Positions 1 through 12,658 of a stretch of DNA of 64,000 nucleotides are shown here, piece after piece. This DNA comes from Ipomoea triloba (lineage: Eukaryota; Streptophyta; Magnoliopsida; Solanales; Convolvulaceae), in the NCBI RefSeq assembly GCF_003576645.1, contig NC_044916.1, positions 31,464,091 through 31,528,090 of the forward strand. The letters run 5' to 3'. Numbering within the stretch: the first letter of the stretch is position 1; each line of letters opens with the position of its first letter. The position numbers and the translations under genes are program-made. The notes beneath the pieces are model-generated. The model worked only from the letters and a program-made list of their open reading frames with translations. It was not told the DNA's origin and did not search any database.

Positions 1-1690
1 AATGATGTTAAATTATTGTAAATATAAATTATAATTTCATATTAGTAGTCGTAGTGACTAGTAGTAATAGAAAATAGAAGTTTTAGTTTTATAGTAGTAA
101 CAATAATAATAATAATAATTATTGTTGTTGTTAGTATTGTTCTAAACAAAAATATTTAAATTGTAAACAAGTTGTTAACATGTTCTGTAATAAGTTCTTG
201 TAAACATATAGACACAATAATTTTAGTGTGTTATACGTATTATAGCGTGTCTAAACAATCGTTGTATCGTGGACCAGGGCCCACAATGCACTGTGGACCC
301 TAGTCCAAAACGGCGTCGTTTAACTAAGTTAGTGAGGAGTTGACGCGCGGCGGACACCATTCCGTCCGTTCAATTCCCGTTATGTGTGATTTTGTGTATT
401 CTTATGTGTAATTCTCTGTATTCTATTGAGTGTTTATGTGTATTCTAATTATACAGTTTTGTACATTAGTAATTTCAATACCATATCTCATGAAACATGA
501 ATGCTAATACTTAGGGTAGTAATTCTGTGTATTCTATTGAGTGCTTATGTGTATTCTAGTATATGATTCTGTGTATTCTGATATATAATTCTGTACAATA
601 ATAATTTCAATATCATATCTCATGAAACATGAATGCTAATACTTAGGGTAGTGATTTTGTGTATTCTATTTGGTGTTTATGTGTATTCTAGTATATAATT
701 ATGTGCATTATTTGTTTCCAATACCGCAATAACATTAAGTATAAAAAATTAGATCATTAATGTACAAAGTATATAAAAGAATACACATATCATTGGTCAT
801 TCAATAGAATACACACAATCAATAGCTTAAGTATTAGCATTACTATTTCATGATGTATAGTACTCAAAATCAATAATGTACAAAATTATATACCAGAAAT
901 TTCAGAATACACAGGATTTATGAATAGAATACACAAAATTATTAGCTTAAGTATTATCTCTGTTGTTTCATGAGGTATGGTATTAGAAATCAGTAATGTA
1001 CATAATTACATACTAGAATAAATACACAGAATATAAGTCTAAGTATTATCTCTTATGTTTCATGAGGTATGGTATTAGAAATCAATAATGTACATAATTA
1101 CATACTTTACATTATTAGAGTTGTCAACATGGGATAAGCCCACTGGCCGGCCCGTGTCACAATAGGACATGTGGGCTTTAATTTTTTAGGCAAGCCTAGT
1201 TTATAGATATTTTTAAAATTGTTATAATAGTTCATATATTGTATACATGATTTGTATTGATACAATAAATTAATAAAATATTTAGAACATTGTTAAAAAA
1301 TGTGTATAATAAATGCATTGTATAAATGATATACTCCGCCGTTTTTAAGTTGGTAATATTTATAAGATTGACTTCGTCTTTTTTTTTTTTTTGATAAGGG
1401 TCAAATAGACCCTCAAACTATATTTATTTGTGCAATTAGCTCATTCAACTTCAAAAAGTTCCAATTAGACCCTCAAACTTATTATTTTGGAGTAAATAAA
1501 CGCTCTAACCTATTTGTGACCTGTAATTGCAGGTCAACTAGATTTTCGGCGAAGGCGGGTAAAACAACATCAAACGTTGCGTTCTGCCGGAGAAAGAAAT
1601 CAGCCTTCTCCGGCAGTGGAGATAGAACCAATCGCCATCTCCGTTGGAACACAAAAACACAAAACATGACCACGTATGTCTGCACAACCC
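1..1690. other. gene-free flank with repeat DNA
   Basis: I see no gene here. About 254-1110 holds a palindromic repeat-rich element, described separately. From about 1396 there is AT-rich DNA with the phrase 'agaccctcaaact' twice (about 1408 and 1468), which looks like a transposon terminus, but I found no matching inverted end. The short open frames at 1482-1698 overlap on both strands and have no recognisable content. Confidence 0.5.
254..1110. mobile_element. TIR-type element with 'tgtgtattct' repeats and palindromic halves
   Basis: The left end carries a GC-rich block (GTGGACC, GGGCCC, then an ACGGCGTCGT box at about 311) like the ends of the elements at 45101 and 48800. Inside are repeated words of the form TGTGTATTCT (about 396-700). 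The phrase CTCATGAAACATGAATGC occurs twice (about 487 and 618), and its reverse complement recurs in degenerate form at about 960-1080, so the two halves form a foldback. I could not find a clean right terminus or target duplication. Non-autonomous: no transposase frame. Confidence 0.5.
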
Positions 1691-2454
1691 CTACTTAAGT
1701 TTCATGAGGTAGGCCCGCGCACGATTGAGTGTCTCCATAACCTCGGAAATTGAGGTGATAAGCTCGTGTACTTTGGCAGAGTTGTCCACGACCACCACTT
1801 TATTATTAATCCTATTGAGCTCATCAAATATCCTATTAACCTCATCAAATAGCCTATTAACCTCGTTCGCCTTCTCGTTGAGGCACAATTTCCAAGGCTC
1901 AGGGTGGGACTTCTGCTGCGAAGAAGCAGCAGACCGGACTTCTTCCAAGGCTTCCTTGTTTTCAGTAATAATCTGTAAACAAACCAAACCAAACGGATTA
2001 AAAAAATATTCTCCAACCCAAAACATTTATTAAATTACAAATCCTACCTTCTCCAAATTGTCATTGATCTTAACCAGGGAGTCCTTGGAGACACCAATGA
2101 GGGTCGATACATTCAAAATAGATTCATCCTTCTCTACGATCTGCTTCTCCAAGCGCTTCTTAAGCCTTGCTAGGCGACTGATCTCATCAAATTTAGCAAT
2201 GATTAAAGCGTCGAGGTTTTGCTTTATGTTTTTCATTTCTATATTTAGAAGGTCACCCATGGCCTGCAATGAAAGCACATTCATGCATAACAATAATATA
2301 CCCTATGGACCTAAGTAGTCACAACACCAGTAAGACATTCATAATCTTCCCCCAAAAATTAAAATTAAAATTCAGACAAATATTCACTTACAAGTGTGCA
2401 AGATAACTCAAATATATAAATAGGTATCTTTTTGCTATTTTCAGCTTTTGACAT
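1691..2454 (-). CDS. small three-exon coiled-coil protein, unrecognised
   Basis: I do not recognise this gene. Three exons join in phase: 2454-2392, 2263-2048 and 1972-1691. They give about 186 aa. Donors are GTAAGT and GTAGGA; both introns end in CAG. The first exon starts ATG-TCA-AAA-GCT. The protein is rich in Lys, Glu, Leu and Ile. Its middle (about residues 25-90, 'ARLKKRLEKQIVEKDE') and C-terminal part (about 125-180, with the repeated phrases NRLFDEVNRIFDELNRINN) have coiled-coil periodicity. No signal peptide or membrane segment is evident. No enzyme motif is visible. It stands alone next to transposon-like DNA, so it could be a captured gene fragment. The start is the first in-frame ATG I could link; an upstream exon is possible. 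Confidence 0.45.
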
Positions 2455-3392
2455 TAGAGTAACAAAGTGCAAGACTAAACATGAAAAACTAAATTTTCCA
2501 ATTTGTGACAGATGACAAGCAAACATATACAATCTTATTTCATCATGTGAGCAAAACTACAAAAGCTTAAAAGAGCATCTTAGTAGCAATCATCACATGG
2601 CTCCTTCATGAGCCTGCACCCAAAATGAATATTCAAAGAACCCCTTGGAAGTGACTAGACATATTATTCAGTAAGGAAGATTTAACTAGGTGCATTTCCC
2701 CAAATCAATGAAGTTTTCCTAAAACTCCAGAAAAACATCTTAACAAGAAGATGGCATCAAAAGAAGCCTTCACAAAAGAGAGAGCATCCTCTAAAAGCAG
2801 TCCAAGTTGGAGGGAGGGTAAGAACAAACAACCACTTAGTAGACATGAAAGGTTCTATAGCTTTGATGTTCAAAAATCAATGAAGTTTTTCAAGTTCTCT
2901 TCACAAGGAGAAATCATAAACAACTTAAAGCTTGTTGACAGGCAATCATCAATTAAATAAAGCTCTATCTTCGTACTCCAAATTGTCGTCAATAAAGGAA
3001 AGGTTCCCCATCAACTCAAATGACAATTCAGATGCCAGAAAGAATATCCACGGTAATTAACTTAACAAATTAACATTATAATCTATTACAATTTCTAGAT
3101 ATCAAATTTCAAAATAAAATTTACAAACTAACGACATAATTTTTTTCAGAATTAATCTTTAAAATATTTAAATAAAAATAAGGAGTATGTACTAATGTAT
3201 GAACCATGGTTAACTGGACTCCTGGATTGTGTGAGGGTGGCGCGGACGACGGACGATGGCGGCGGCAGGCTGGAGCAGATGACGGTCGACGCCAATTGCG
3301 GACAGAGGGAGGCAGAGACGTGCGAACAGTGTGGGGAGAGAGGGAGAATTAGTAGTCTATTATTTAGTAGTTTAGTTTAGAAGAAATACCGG
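2455..3392. other. intergenic, nothing assigned
   Basis: AT-rich sequence without a convincing gene. A short GC-richer patch at about 3225-3345 (repeated GACGG and GGCGG words) could be a leader or a captured gene piece, but I cannot connect it to any reading frame. Confidence 0.4.
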
Positions 3393-4086
3393 AATATTAT
3401 TTTTTAGTGCCTTGACTATATAATACATATCAATTTTAGTTCTTGACTATTAAATTTTTTAAATTCGATACATGACTATTCAATTTGTATTACATTTGGT
3501 CCTTCACTATGAACATTTTCAAATTAAGTGCATGACTATTCAATTTGTATTACATTTGGTCATGCCGTTAAATTTTTTGACCAAATCGCCGTTGACCGAC
3601 TAGTTTATTTAATTTATTTTAAAAATTATTTTAATAAAATAATTTTTAAACTAAAAAACTTAGAAATAAAAATAAGAAAACGCCGACCACTCCCACCCTC
3701 CCCTTTGTCTCCGCCAAAGACGAAGGAGGAATGGTGGGTTGGTGGGAAAGATAACGTCGGCCACCCCCCTCCTCCTTTGTCTCCGCTAGAGACGACAGAG
3801 ACGAAGGAGGAGGAGGGGGGAGGGGGGGTCATAATCTTTTTTTTTTTTTAATTCTTAATTTTTAAGTTTTTAAATTTAAAAATTATTAAAATTAATAATT
3901 TTTAAAATAAAAATTAAAGAAACTAGCCGGTCACTGGTGACTTGGCTGAAAATTTGGCTGAAAAATTTAACGGCAGAACCAAATTGATACAAATTGAATA
4001 GTCATGCACCTAATTTAAAATTTTTAATAGTCAAGGACCAAAATTGATATATGTATTATAATAGAGGGACTAAAAATAATATTTTC
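3393..4086. mobile_element. foldback element with arms of about 150-200 bp
   Basis: The left arm (about 3393-3600) and the reverse complement of the right arm (about 3930-4086) share long phrases such as GCATGACTATTCAATTTGTA and GCCGTTAAATTTTT. The ends match as AATATTATTTTT(T)AGT. The middle is a C/G-skewed purine-pyrimidine stretch (about 3690-3830) containing two copies of a CTTTGTCTCCGC-type unit. There is no transposase. The architecture fits a foldback or MULE-type non-autonomous element. Target duplication not resolved. Confidence 0.6.
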
Positions 4087-4094
4087 TCTTTAGT

Positions 4095-5345
4095 TTATTA
4101 TTATTATTATTATTTGGAAAAACAACCAAATTAAACCAAATATATTAACCTTCCAAAATCTTCAAACAAACGATACAAGAAATAAAACGGGGAATATAAT
4201 AAAAAAACGACACAACGCCCAAGCACGGATGATCTAACAACCTCTTCGCAATAGCATGTGCTAGCATATTTGCTTCATGCTTAACAAAATTTAAAGAAAC
4301 TGAATCTAACTAGAGTAACAAAAAACGAATATCATCAATAATCAAACCAAAAGGACCACCATGTGATCCACCGCTCACAGTCGCTGTGACTAACTTTGCA
4401 TCAGTTTCCATAATCACTCGATTCCACTCTTTCTGCTTCACCCAAGTCAAAACCTCCCGAACTCCCACAGCTTCCGCTTCACGAACTGAATAAATGAAAC
4501 GAACCAACCTCCACCCCATTCCTTACTCCTCGCCAACCTCTCCTCTCATAACCCAACAAAAACCCATCCTGTTTCTGTCATAATCCATCGCCACATCAAC
4601 ATTTATTTTAAAAAATGAGTGCATGGGAGGCTGCCACCTCAAAGGCCACGGTAAACTTCCTCCAGAATTAATGTTGTCATTTGCATGCAGCGTATGAACC
4701 TTCAACCAATCAACAAAATAATTCAAAGCATTAACCACCAATGATTTTGGATCCATGCATTGTTGGTGGAACACCATTTGATTTCTATTAAGCCAAAGAG
4801 CCCAACAGATTACAATAATTTTGACAATCATTTCCTTTGATAAAGAGACCACATATCAACAATTCACATATCAATATTTTTCACATGCTGCAAACGCCAA
4901 CTTCTATCTAATTCCCCCCAACAGGCACGAACATATTGACAATTGGCAAAAAGATGGACGACGGTTTCCGGATTCATACCACACAAAGGACGTATAGGAT
5001 CACAAACAATTCGTTTGATAGTTAAAACATCCTTAATAGGCAACCGTTAAGAACAAAGAGCCCAAAAAAAAACACTTCACCTTTGCAGGTATTACCCAAT
5101 CCCACATGTCACTCCAACACACCTTCCCCTCATCACCCAACTCCGAAGTAATCAATCTATAAGCACTCTTCACCGAATACTCACCTGTCAAATCCTCCCC
5201 CCAAAACCAACCATCCCCAACCATTCTATTCGAAGTAGGCAAGCTCAAAATAAGACTAGCATCCCTCGGCACGCAGATGTTAGAGCTCAAGGAGGGAGGG
5301 GGGGAGTGGTTCAGACACCACTTTAGCGCCAGAGGACGGTGCATA
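4095..5345 (-). mobile_element. 5'-truncated LINE: zinc-binding RVT tail plus RNase H
   Basis: Read on the minus strand, this is the 3' part of a plant L1-type retrotransposon ORF2. About 5344-5033 encodes the zf-RVT region (phrases WFWGEDLTGEYSVKSAYRLI and AKVKCFF). About 4852-4523 encodes the linker (WALWLNRNQMVFH). About 4519-4200 encodes the RNase H domain (AEAVGVREVLTW, METDAKLV, HEANMLAHAIAKRLL). The frames are broken by shifts and stops, so it is dead. It ends in a TAA-repeat tail (plus-strand ATT repeats at about 4097-4113), placing the 3' end at the left. No endonuclease or reverse transcriptase core remains. Confidence 0.8.
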
Positions 5346-6045
5346 TGTTATGCGACGTATAACGAATAAAGGACTTAGACTGGTGCAGATACCTTTTGCG
5401 CTCCCTCGTTACCACACATGGGTGCTGGGCACAGGACAAAACCAGCAAATTCACAAGACCGTTACTATTATTAACTGTGAGTCATATTCTAAGTTATATG
5501 AGCCCATTAATATACCTCGGTGCCTTATAATCTAATGCGTGTTATTATTTAAATGGTGCAGCTACTATATGTGGACAAGGTGGTTGTAGGCGGACAAGAC
5601 ACGCGAGGCACAAAAAATTCCCACACAGGGATTTGGCCATTATTATGTCAATACATTAATGACTAAAGACACAATAAAACTAAACTCTAACTCGTTATTT
5701 TTGTATCGTATTGAGTATCTAAAATTGGATCCATGTCCAATGTGTTGCATTACTAGTTACAGAAGATTATTCATTAGGAATAATAACTAAACAGTATTCA
5801 AAAATCAAAATTATTAACTTACCAAAACCAAGGTGACTCCTTGTGTCTACAGGCTTTTGTGAATGTTAAATATCAGCATAAAATCATTAGAGCATAAGAC
5901 ATATATTCTATATATCCCATAAAAATGTGTATAAAATTAACAGACCATCCATCCAGTACAATATCATTTTAAACAACATACTGTTGGTGTTAACATAGTA
6001 CCTATTTAGATATGGAAACATAGTATCTATTTAGATGGCCCCTTC
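5346..6045. other. intergenic, 3' side of the histone deacetylase
   Basis: No gene recognised. The part next to 6045 should hold the 3' UTR of the histone deacetylase. The open frame at 5350-5535 has no recognisable content. Confidence 0.4.
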
Positions 6046-9000
6046 TCATAAGTTCATATCCACTGGTTGATCAAATGCCTTGTTAGAGTTTCCTTGCATT
6101 TGGGCTTCTGCTGCTGCTGCTATTGAACCCTGAGCAACAACAAAATCCAAGGTAAATTGTTTGGTCTGTTAAAACATCACCTAAGAAAAGATGGGCATAC
6201 GAAGTTACACCTTTGAATCTGTGAATGTCGAGTCTAGTTCCCTTGGGCGCTCGTCAATTTGCATATCATCCTGAAAATTTCAAAGGAAATGAGGTTATCA
6301 TCATACAATGATTCATGCTGTGTTCTTGACATCACAAGAAGCATTCAATTTCAAAATTGAAGATCAACGATAAGTACAGTGCCCATGGCTTCAGGTTCAA
6401 GAATCTCCCTCTTAACTCGCCCTGATTGTGGCTTTCTGTATATGTGAAAGTAAAATAAACAGAGATCAGTGGAACTCCAGTAACTAAATAAGGCGGAAAA
6501 AAGAAACACAAAGAGAGAGCAAATGAAATTAGGATGTACCGCTGGTCATCCTTTACATCTGAATCATGATTCCACCGTTCATCTTTGACATCCTCATCTT
6601 CATCGGCCTGAAGATTAGTGGTAAAACAATATGTAAATTAACAAATTATTGTTCACTAAATACAATAAGCCCATATGAAGTGTTTGTGAAAGGCTTAAAA
6701 GAAGGCTTTATTAGCATGGTTAGTTCATTTTTGAAGTCTTTTGCTAGTTTGCACTACATACAAGATGACGAATTAGATAAATAATTTGCTTTTATGTGCC
6801 AAAAACGAGGCGTTGCTTAAGCCAGAATGGCCAATGTCAAGTTTCTAAAGGAAGCCGGCTTATGCAGACCTTGAAAGATGGGGTGGAAGTTACCTCTGGA
6901 AATTCAGTATCGGGTGGCCGCTCCTGGAACTGCACACTCGGTGCATGCTGAAGTTTTGAGAGATTATCCAGAAGCTTTGCTCTCATATCTTCTAACATTT
7001 GACGAGAGTTTTTGTTCTCCATGTTACTAGGAGCGACATGAAGAGTATAATCTGGGCCAAAGTACTCGTAATATTCATGTTGTGGCATTTTGTCTTCAAG
7101 TTCCATCCCAAGTGCGACTCCAGTCTGTACAAACATGAATCCATAGTTTACCAAAAAGCATGCATATACTCATATCTTTATTAGTAAGAAAACATTCCAC
7201 TGATATTAGTTATGATACCTACCATTTAATTATTACAGTACAATTAAACACGATGCAAAAGTTCCAATCCCTACACTTAACTACTTAATTAGTAACTTCT
7301 TTTTTCAAACTTTTTTGCATCTTAGCATTATAAGCATTGAATATTTACTATATGAGCATATACATCTCCTAATTTCTTTTGATTTTCATAATTTATTTTT
7401 TCTTGTATGTACGCGTATTTCAAATTAATTAAGCAGAAAGAATCTTACTTCATAGCACCAGCAACGAGCCACATTGCGTATTGTGTAGCCACCTCCCCCC
7501 AGTAACAGCAACGGTACATTAAAAGACCTCATGTATCTGACACATTCTGCGTGCCCTTTAATCGAGAGATTAAAACAACCCAACCTGTCTCCAGACAACG
7601 AATCGGCACCACATTGCAACACCACAGCACCAGGCTTAAAAACTTCCATCACTTTGCCCATTATCGGCTTAAATAGCATCTGATAGCTTTCATCATCAAT
7701 TCCATCATCTAATGGAACATTAAGAGAGTAATACTTTCCCTTCCCGTATCCAACATCACCTATATCCCCAGTCCCAGGGAAATAATCTCCAAATTTATGA
7801 AATGAAACCGTCATGACCCTGTCTGTAGCATAGAAGGCCTCTTCAACACCATCACCATGATGGATATCAATGTCTACATACAAGACTCGCTGCCAGAAAT
7901 TGCAAGAAGTGGATTATTAGTATGTCGAGATTCAAAATATATATAGAAAAGAAACTTAATTATTAATATGTAAGTATGTAACAGATATAGAATAAATCCA
8001 TCTTAGAAAAGATATTTTGTGAACAGTAAATACAACACTAGAAATGAGGTGTGTATATTTAGGTCAGCTAAGGTCATTTTGATGGGCAAGGATACACACG
8101 GATTACTGCTAGTAGATACTATAATAAAGCTATTTGATAGGAATTTGTCATATAAAATTATTAGTTAACAAGTGAAATAAAAATGTAAGCTATTAGTACG
8201 GGTCATATATCTTTAAGTAATTATATGTCAAAGCTTCACGGTGGATGAGCCGATGAGGCTCAGTCCTATAACATTACAAGTTCAAGTAACTGTAAGCTTA
8301 TTCATCATAAACTTAAATGAGAAATCAAGGGTTGTGTGGTTTCCCTCGCCATCCAAAAAAAATGAGGAATCAATGCAACTCGAAGCCAAGGACAACATTG
8401 ATGAATGATCAAAGTTTTCCATATATAAAAGCCTACAAAGATTTCTTGCATTAAAAAATGATGAAAATTTTAAATAAATAAAATGTTATCCTAGCAGATG
8501 CTAAATCCACATACTAGGTGCAATCATGGCTACAAACTAATGAGCATCGTTTAACACAAAACTGAGCTTGGTCAAGATTGTGAATGGAAAATTGAAAACA
8601 TATGAAAGAACAAGGTCTATAACTCTATATGTGAAATCTGATTGCCATAGGCAAAGCACCACACCTTAATAAAAGCATGCAAAGGATAAAACCCGTTTAA
8701 AAAGAAATAAACACGCAAAGCATAAGACTTTGGTTCTTTTTTACTATAATGTATAAGATATTAAGATTTACTCTAATGTGAAAGCACAAAAACCTGCACA
8801 ACATTAGCAATTGACTCGTGCTCTCCCAAAAAAGCATGATTCAAATTCAGTTGCATTAAAAAAAAATTGTGGGTAGCAGAAATATCAGAAACCAACCTCA
8901 TGCACTTTGAGGAGCTCTAAGATGGCAAGCACTATATCATTCACATAGCAAAAACCAGAAGCCTCACACTTCTTTGCATGGTGTAACCCACCAGACCAAT

Positions 9001-9424
9001 TCACTGCAATATCACATTGTCCATGGTTTAATTTCACTGCCCCACCAACAGAACCTCCAGCATAAGTTTGACAGAAGGAGTAGAGGCCATCAAAAACAGG
9101 GCAGTCTTCACCAACATTAAATCTCTTCAGATGCCTAAGATTATCTTGTTGTGATTCTGGAGTAATGCTTCTCAAGAAAGAAACATAATCATCAGCATGA
9201 AACCTGCAAAGATCCTTATCTCTAGCAGGAAGGGGCTTCACAACATGCATATGTTGTAATAGTCCATAGTGTGCAAGAAGAGCATGTGTCATCCGGATTC
9301 TGTGTGGCTTCATTGGGTGACCTTGACCATAATAATAATTCCCAACTTCTGGGTCATAGAAATAACTAACTTTTCGCTTCTTCCCATCTGGTCCAGATGG
9401 TAATGAATTGCCTCCAGTATCCAT
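6046..9424 (-). CDS. HDA19: class I histone deacetylase, HDA19-like
   Basis: Zn-dependent nuclear histone deacetylase of the RPD3/HDA1 class I, expected to act as a co-repressor by removing acetyl groups from histone tails. Coding exons: 9424-8897, 7889-7449, 7124-6894, 6607-6540, 6435-6378, 6270-6211 and 6129-6046, giving 489 aa (Arabidopsis HDA19 is about 500). The N-terminus [18 protein letters not shown] matches the HDA19 subtype. The catalytic set is present: His148-His149 in GGLHHAKK, Asp184 and His186 in DIDIHHGDG, Asp272 in [10 protein letters not shown], and Tyr310 in LGGGGYT. The acidic, less conserved tail (from about residue 395) is shortened and ends DQPVDMNL. The exon 5 donor (GTACTT) is weak but keeps the frame. 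The first coding intron is about 1 kb. A CT-rich leader region lies near 10640-10690, implying a 5' UTR intron. Confidence 0.93.
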
Positions 9425-12400
9425 TGCCAACCCTAGAAGAAACCAGCAAAGTTTAGATGATAAAACAAGGCCTACTAATAAATAAATAAATAAGCCTTCA
9501 TGACAAGTTGCAATTCCAGCTGAAGTTTTGGCTAAGATTAGAAGTTTTAGCCTGTGACACATTGAAACAATTAAAAATTTTGGCTAAAATAGCAACTATT
9601 TGCAAAGTTTTAGCTTTTCGTAATTAATAGGCCTGAAACCAAAACATGAAATAGAAGTAACATGCATACATAAAGCAGGACATATAACAGTATAAGCAAA
9701 GAATGTAGTGAAACACTCCAAACAGCTCCCCATAGTCTAGTTGTTAAATGCACATCTGCCACATGCTTTATGCTACAATGAGAGATATACCTTTAGAGTA
9801 AAGGAGCGTGGTGTAATAAATGTAGAAGGCAAATCTTACTCAACAACAATGGATCTTCATTTAGAAACATATCATTGGTTTAGGAACATGTGTTAATTAA
9901 ACTGCTCTTTCTTTAAACTTATTAAATACAAAGTGCCATTTTGAGTCATTCCTCTTCATCCTATTGACTTTTAAAGCTCCAAAGTTAGAAATTTTGTTTC
10001 ATTTCACAGTTTACAAGCTGAAAATTGAAATTTCCACTATTTTGCGAATGCAACTGGTCAAGAATGTGAATGCAATTATCAGAATTTGTATGCTTCAAGT
10101 TGTATTTGCAATGTGTTGTAAGAAGCCCGCCCACATTATTCAATTTAGGTATTTGATATAAAGTTTTGCAATGTGTTTAAGTAATTTTGGTGTTATTCTT
10201 GACGCAGAAATTTCCAACACCTAAAGCAAACCTAATCACAAAACTCAAGAAATGGTCAACAATCCACTCAGGAAAGACTCCCAGAACAAAATTCAAAAAC
10301 CAATAACTCTTCCCAGACCTACAAATCAGACTATAATTACTTTAATTACTCGTGTAAACTAAACTCCCCTTGCAACGTTATTATGAAGAACAATACATAA
10401 ACATCAACGAACAGCACAATTCTTAACGAAGTAAAGCAGTGGCAGACAAACTACAGTAGAAATTGCATACCAAACCAATTTTTTTTTTAAACACGAAAGA
10501 TTAAACGCCGCATGTTTATACGAGAAAGCATAATTTACAACTGAAAAAAAAAAATCCAACAGAACCATTCATACAAACACATGTACACGTCTAACGAAAC
10601 ATAATACACAGACACGCATGAGAGAGAGAGAAGAGAGCAGACCTCTGTGTGTGTGAGAAAGAGAGAGGCAGTTACTGCTTCCGCTACGGCGCGACGTTCC
10701 GATAACTCAGTTTAGGAGCACTTAAGGAGACGATTTGAGACATATAAATACAGAAATTTCTTGCGACTTCTACTTCTAGTCACTCAAGGTCAAATAAGAA
10801 ATAAGTAACCATTGTCGATTTTTCTTTTTTCCTGAAATACTTCCGGCAAATATGATTATATCTAGTGATTGACGTTATATTACTCTTCTAAATATATTTT
10901 AATATTCACTATCTCATATATATAATATTATTTTTTTGACGTTATATATATAATATTATTTTGATCGGTGAATTCATACATATAAGTTTATGAGTGAACA
11001 ATGTGACATAATTCAAATATGCATAAAAAATAATAAATAAAAATGCATAACTTTAAGCTATAAGTTTTATATTTTTGCATCCTTTGAAAATTTTTGAGGA
11101 TATATATTTTATTTGTGTATGTTCTCGAATACTGTAATAATAATAAATGCATATATATTAGCATATAATTAATGCTTTTGTGTGCGCATAGCGTAATGGT
11201 TTTGATTCAAAATATGTGATTACAATTTAAGATGTTAAAAATCTAAATTCAAAATTCATATAATTTACATGATTTGATCTAAACTGAAGTCATGCCTGAT
11301 AGAAAAGTATTTGCCATATTTGAATGAAGTTTTGACTTCAAACATTTTGAGATTGACAATATTTGACGATTAACACAAAATCTCTTAGCAACATGACCTC
11401 CATTCAAATAGAAAGAAAATAAATAAGGGTATGTCAATCTAGAGTATCTTTGAGTGATATTTAAATTTTATTTTTAATAATATTTAAATATATTTAGTGA
11501 TATTTTTGAAACATGATATTTGGGTTGAATAAGAAATTTGAATATATTATGTTTAAAGTGAAACTATTTTGGGTTAGTGTGTGTTGTTAATTGTACATAT
11601 CTTTTTATATCCAATCCATTATTTGATATTAAAATAGTGTTATTATGGAATATATTTACTATTTAATTTATAACTATAATATAGAATTTGAGTTTTTAAA
11701 TTGGATATTAATAGAATTTAAAACACTTGATATCTGAACTAAATTTATATCAAATTAAAATTAAAAAATATATGAAACAATAATTAATGTTTACTCAAAA
11801 TTTTAAAATTGACTCAAATCTTAAGTTTTAATTTAGATAATTTGGAATTTTGAATAATGTTCACTTTTACACAAAATGTTCTATCTTGAATACATATCAT
11901 TTGCTACTGAAGAGGGCGTAATTAGATGACAACCTTTGAAGAATATTAGTTTCAAAAACTTGTTATCTACCCAAAGTTACAATACAAAGGATTAAGGGAA
12001 AATGATGAACTTGCCAATGACCTTGTGGTCTAGTAGCACCCGGTTGCACCCTCATGTGGAAATTGGTGGGTTTGAGTCTGAGCTGTTGCCTTTTTGTGCT
12101 TTAGTAGGTTGAAAAAGTAATTATCCATTATGAATGCTTTAGTAGGTTGAAAAAAGTAATTATCCCATTATGAATAATTACCGACTATTGGGTTTGGATT
12201 CCCGGTTACACTTATTTGACCATTTTCCCAATAATTAGTAATGCACTTGACAACTTTATGGATTTAGCTGACAAACAATGGATATATATAAAAGAATGAA
12301 AGAATTGAAGGGGTTTAAGCAACAGTAGAAAAGTAGTAAAAAACCCAAACAAAGCTAAAGCAACTAAGAAATTGCAGCAGAGGCATCAGCAATTCAGCAC

Positions 12401-12658
12401 ACACTAGCTGCATTCTGCATCCTGACTTCATCTTCTCTCTAGAGTAACAGATGCCTAAAGTAGCTATCTTCAAATCATTACAGACTACCTTTCACAATAC
12501 AAAAGAATTTAAACTAAATACCAGTGCATACACTAAAATGTACCTTCAAACTTTCTGCTTGATCCGATCCATAAACCGCGAGAACTATTTGATGGGAAGG
12601 AATTGTTTGTTGTGGTTGGAGCAGTTCTGCTTTCTTCCTTGGTATTTACAGCGCGAGG
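9425..12658. other. HDA19 5' region and intergenic space
   Basis: About 9425-10700 should contain the histone deacetylase leader, a probable 5' UTR intron and the promoter; a GA/CT-rich patch lies at about 10620-10670. The rest is AT-rich. It includes a SINE at about 12015-12185. No protein-coding gene was recognised; the open frames at 9964-10161 and 12451-12720 have no recognisable content. Confidence 0.45.
12015..12185 (+). mobile_element. tRNA-derived SINE, family 1
   Basis: The tRNA-like head contains CCTTGTGGTCTAGTAGCAC (A-box region) and GGGTTTGAGTCTGAG (B-box region), followed by the family body TTTTGTGCTTTAGTAGGTTG. The body phrase GCTTTAGTAGGTTGAAAAA occurs twice in a row here, so this copy has an internal duplication of about 40 bp. 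It is a repeat, not a functional tRNA gene. Confidence 0.65.

Noticed and set aside
3195..3380. Small open frame with GC-rich start
   Set aside because: No motif, no splice partners found; base composition more like a leader or captured fragment.
4310..5344. Three minus-strand ORFs as independent host genes
   Set aside because: Together they read as the zf-RVT to RNase H tail of one LINE.
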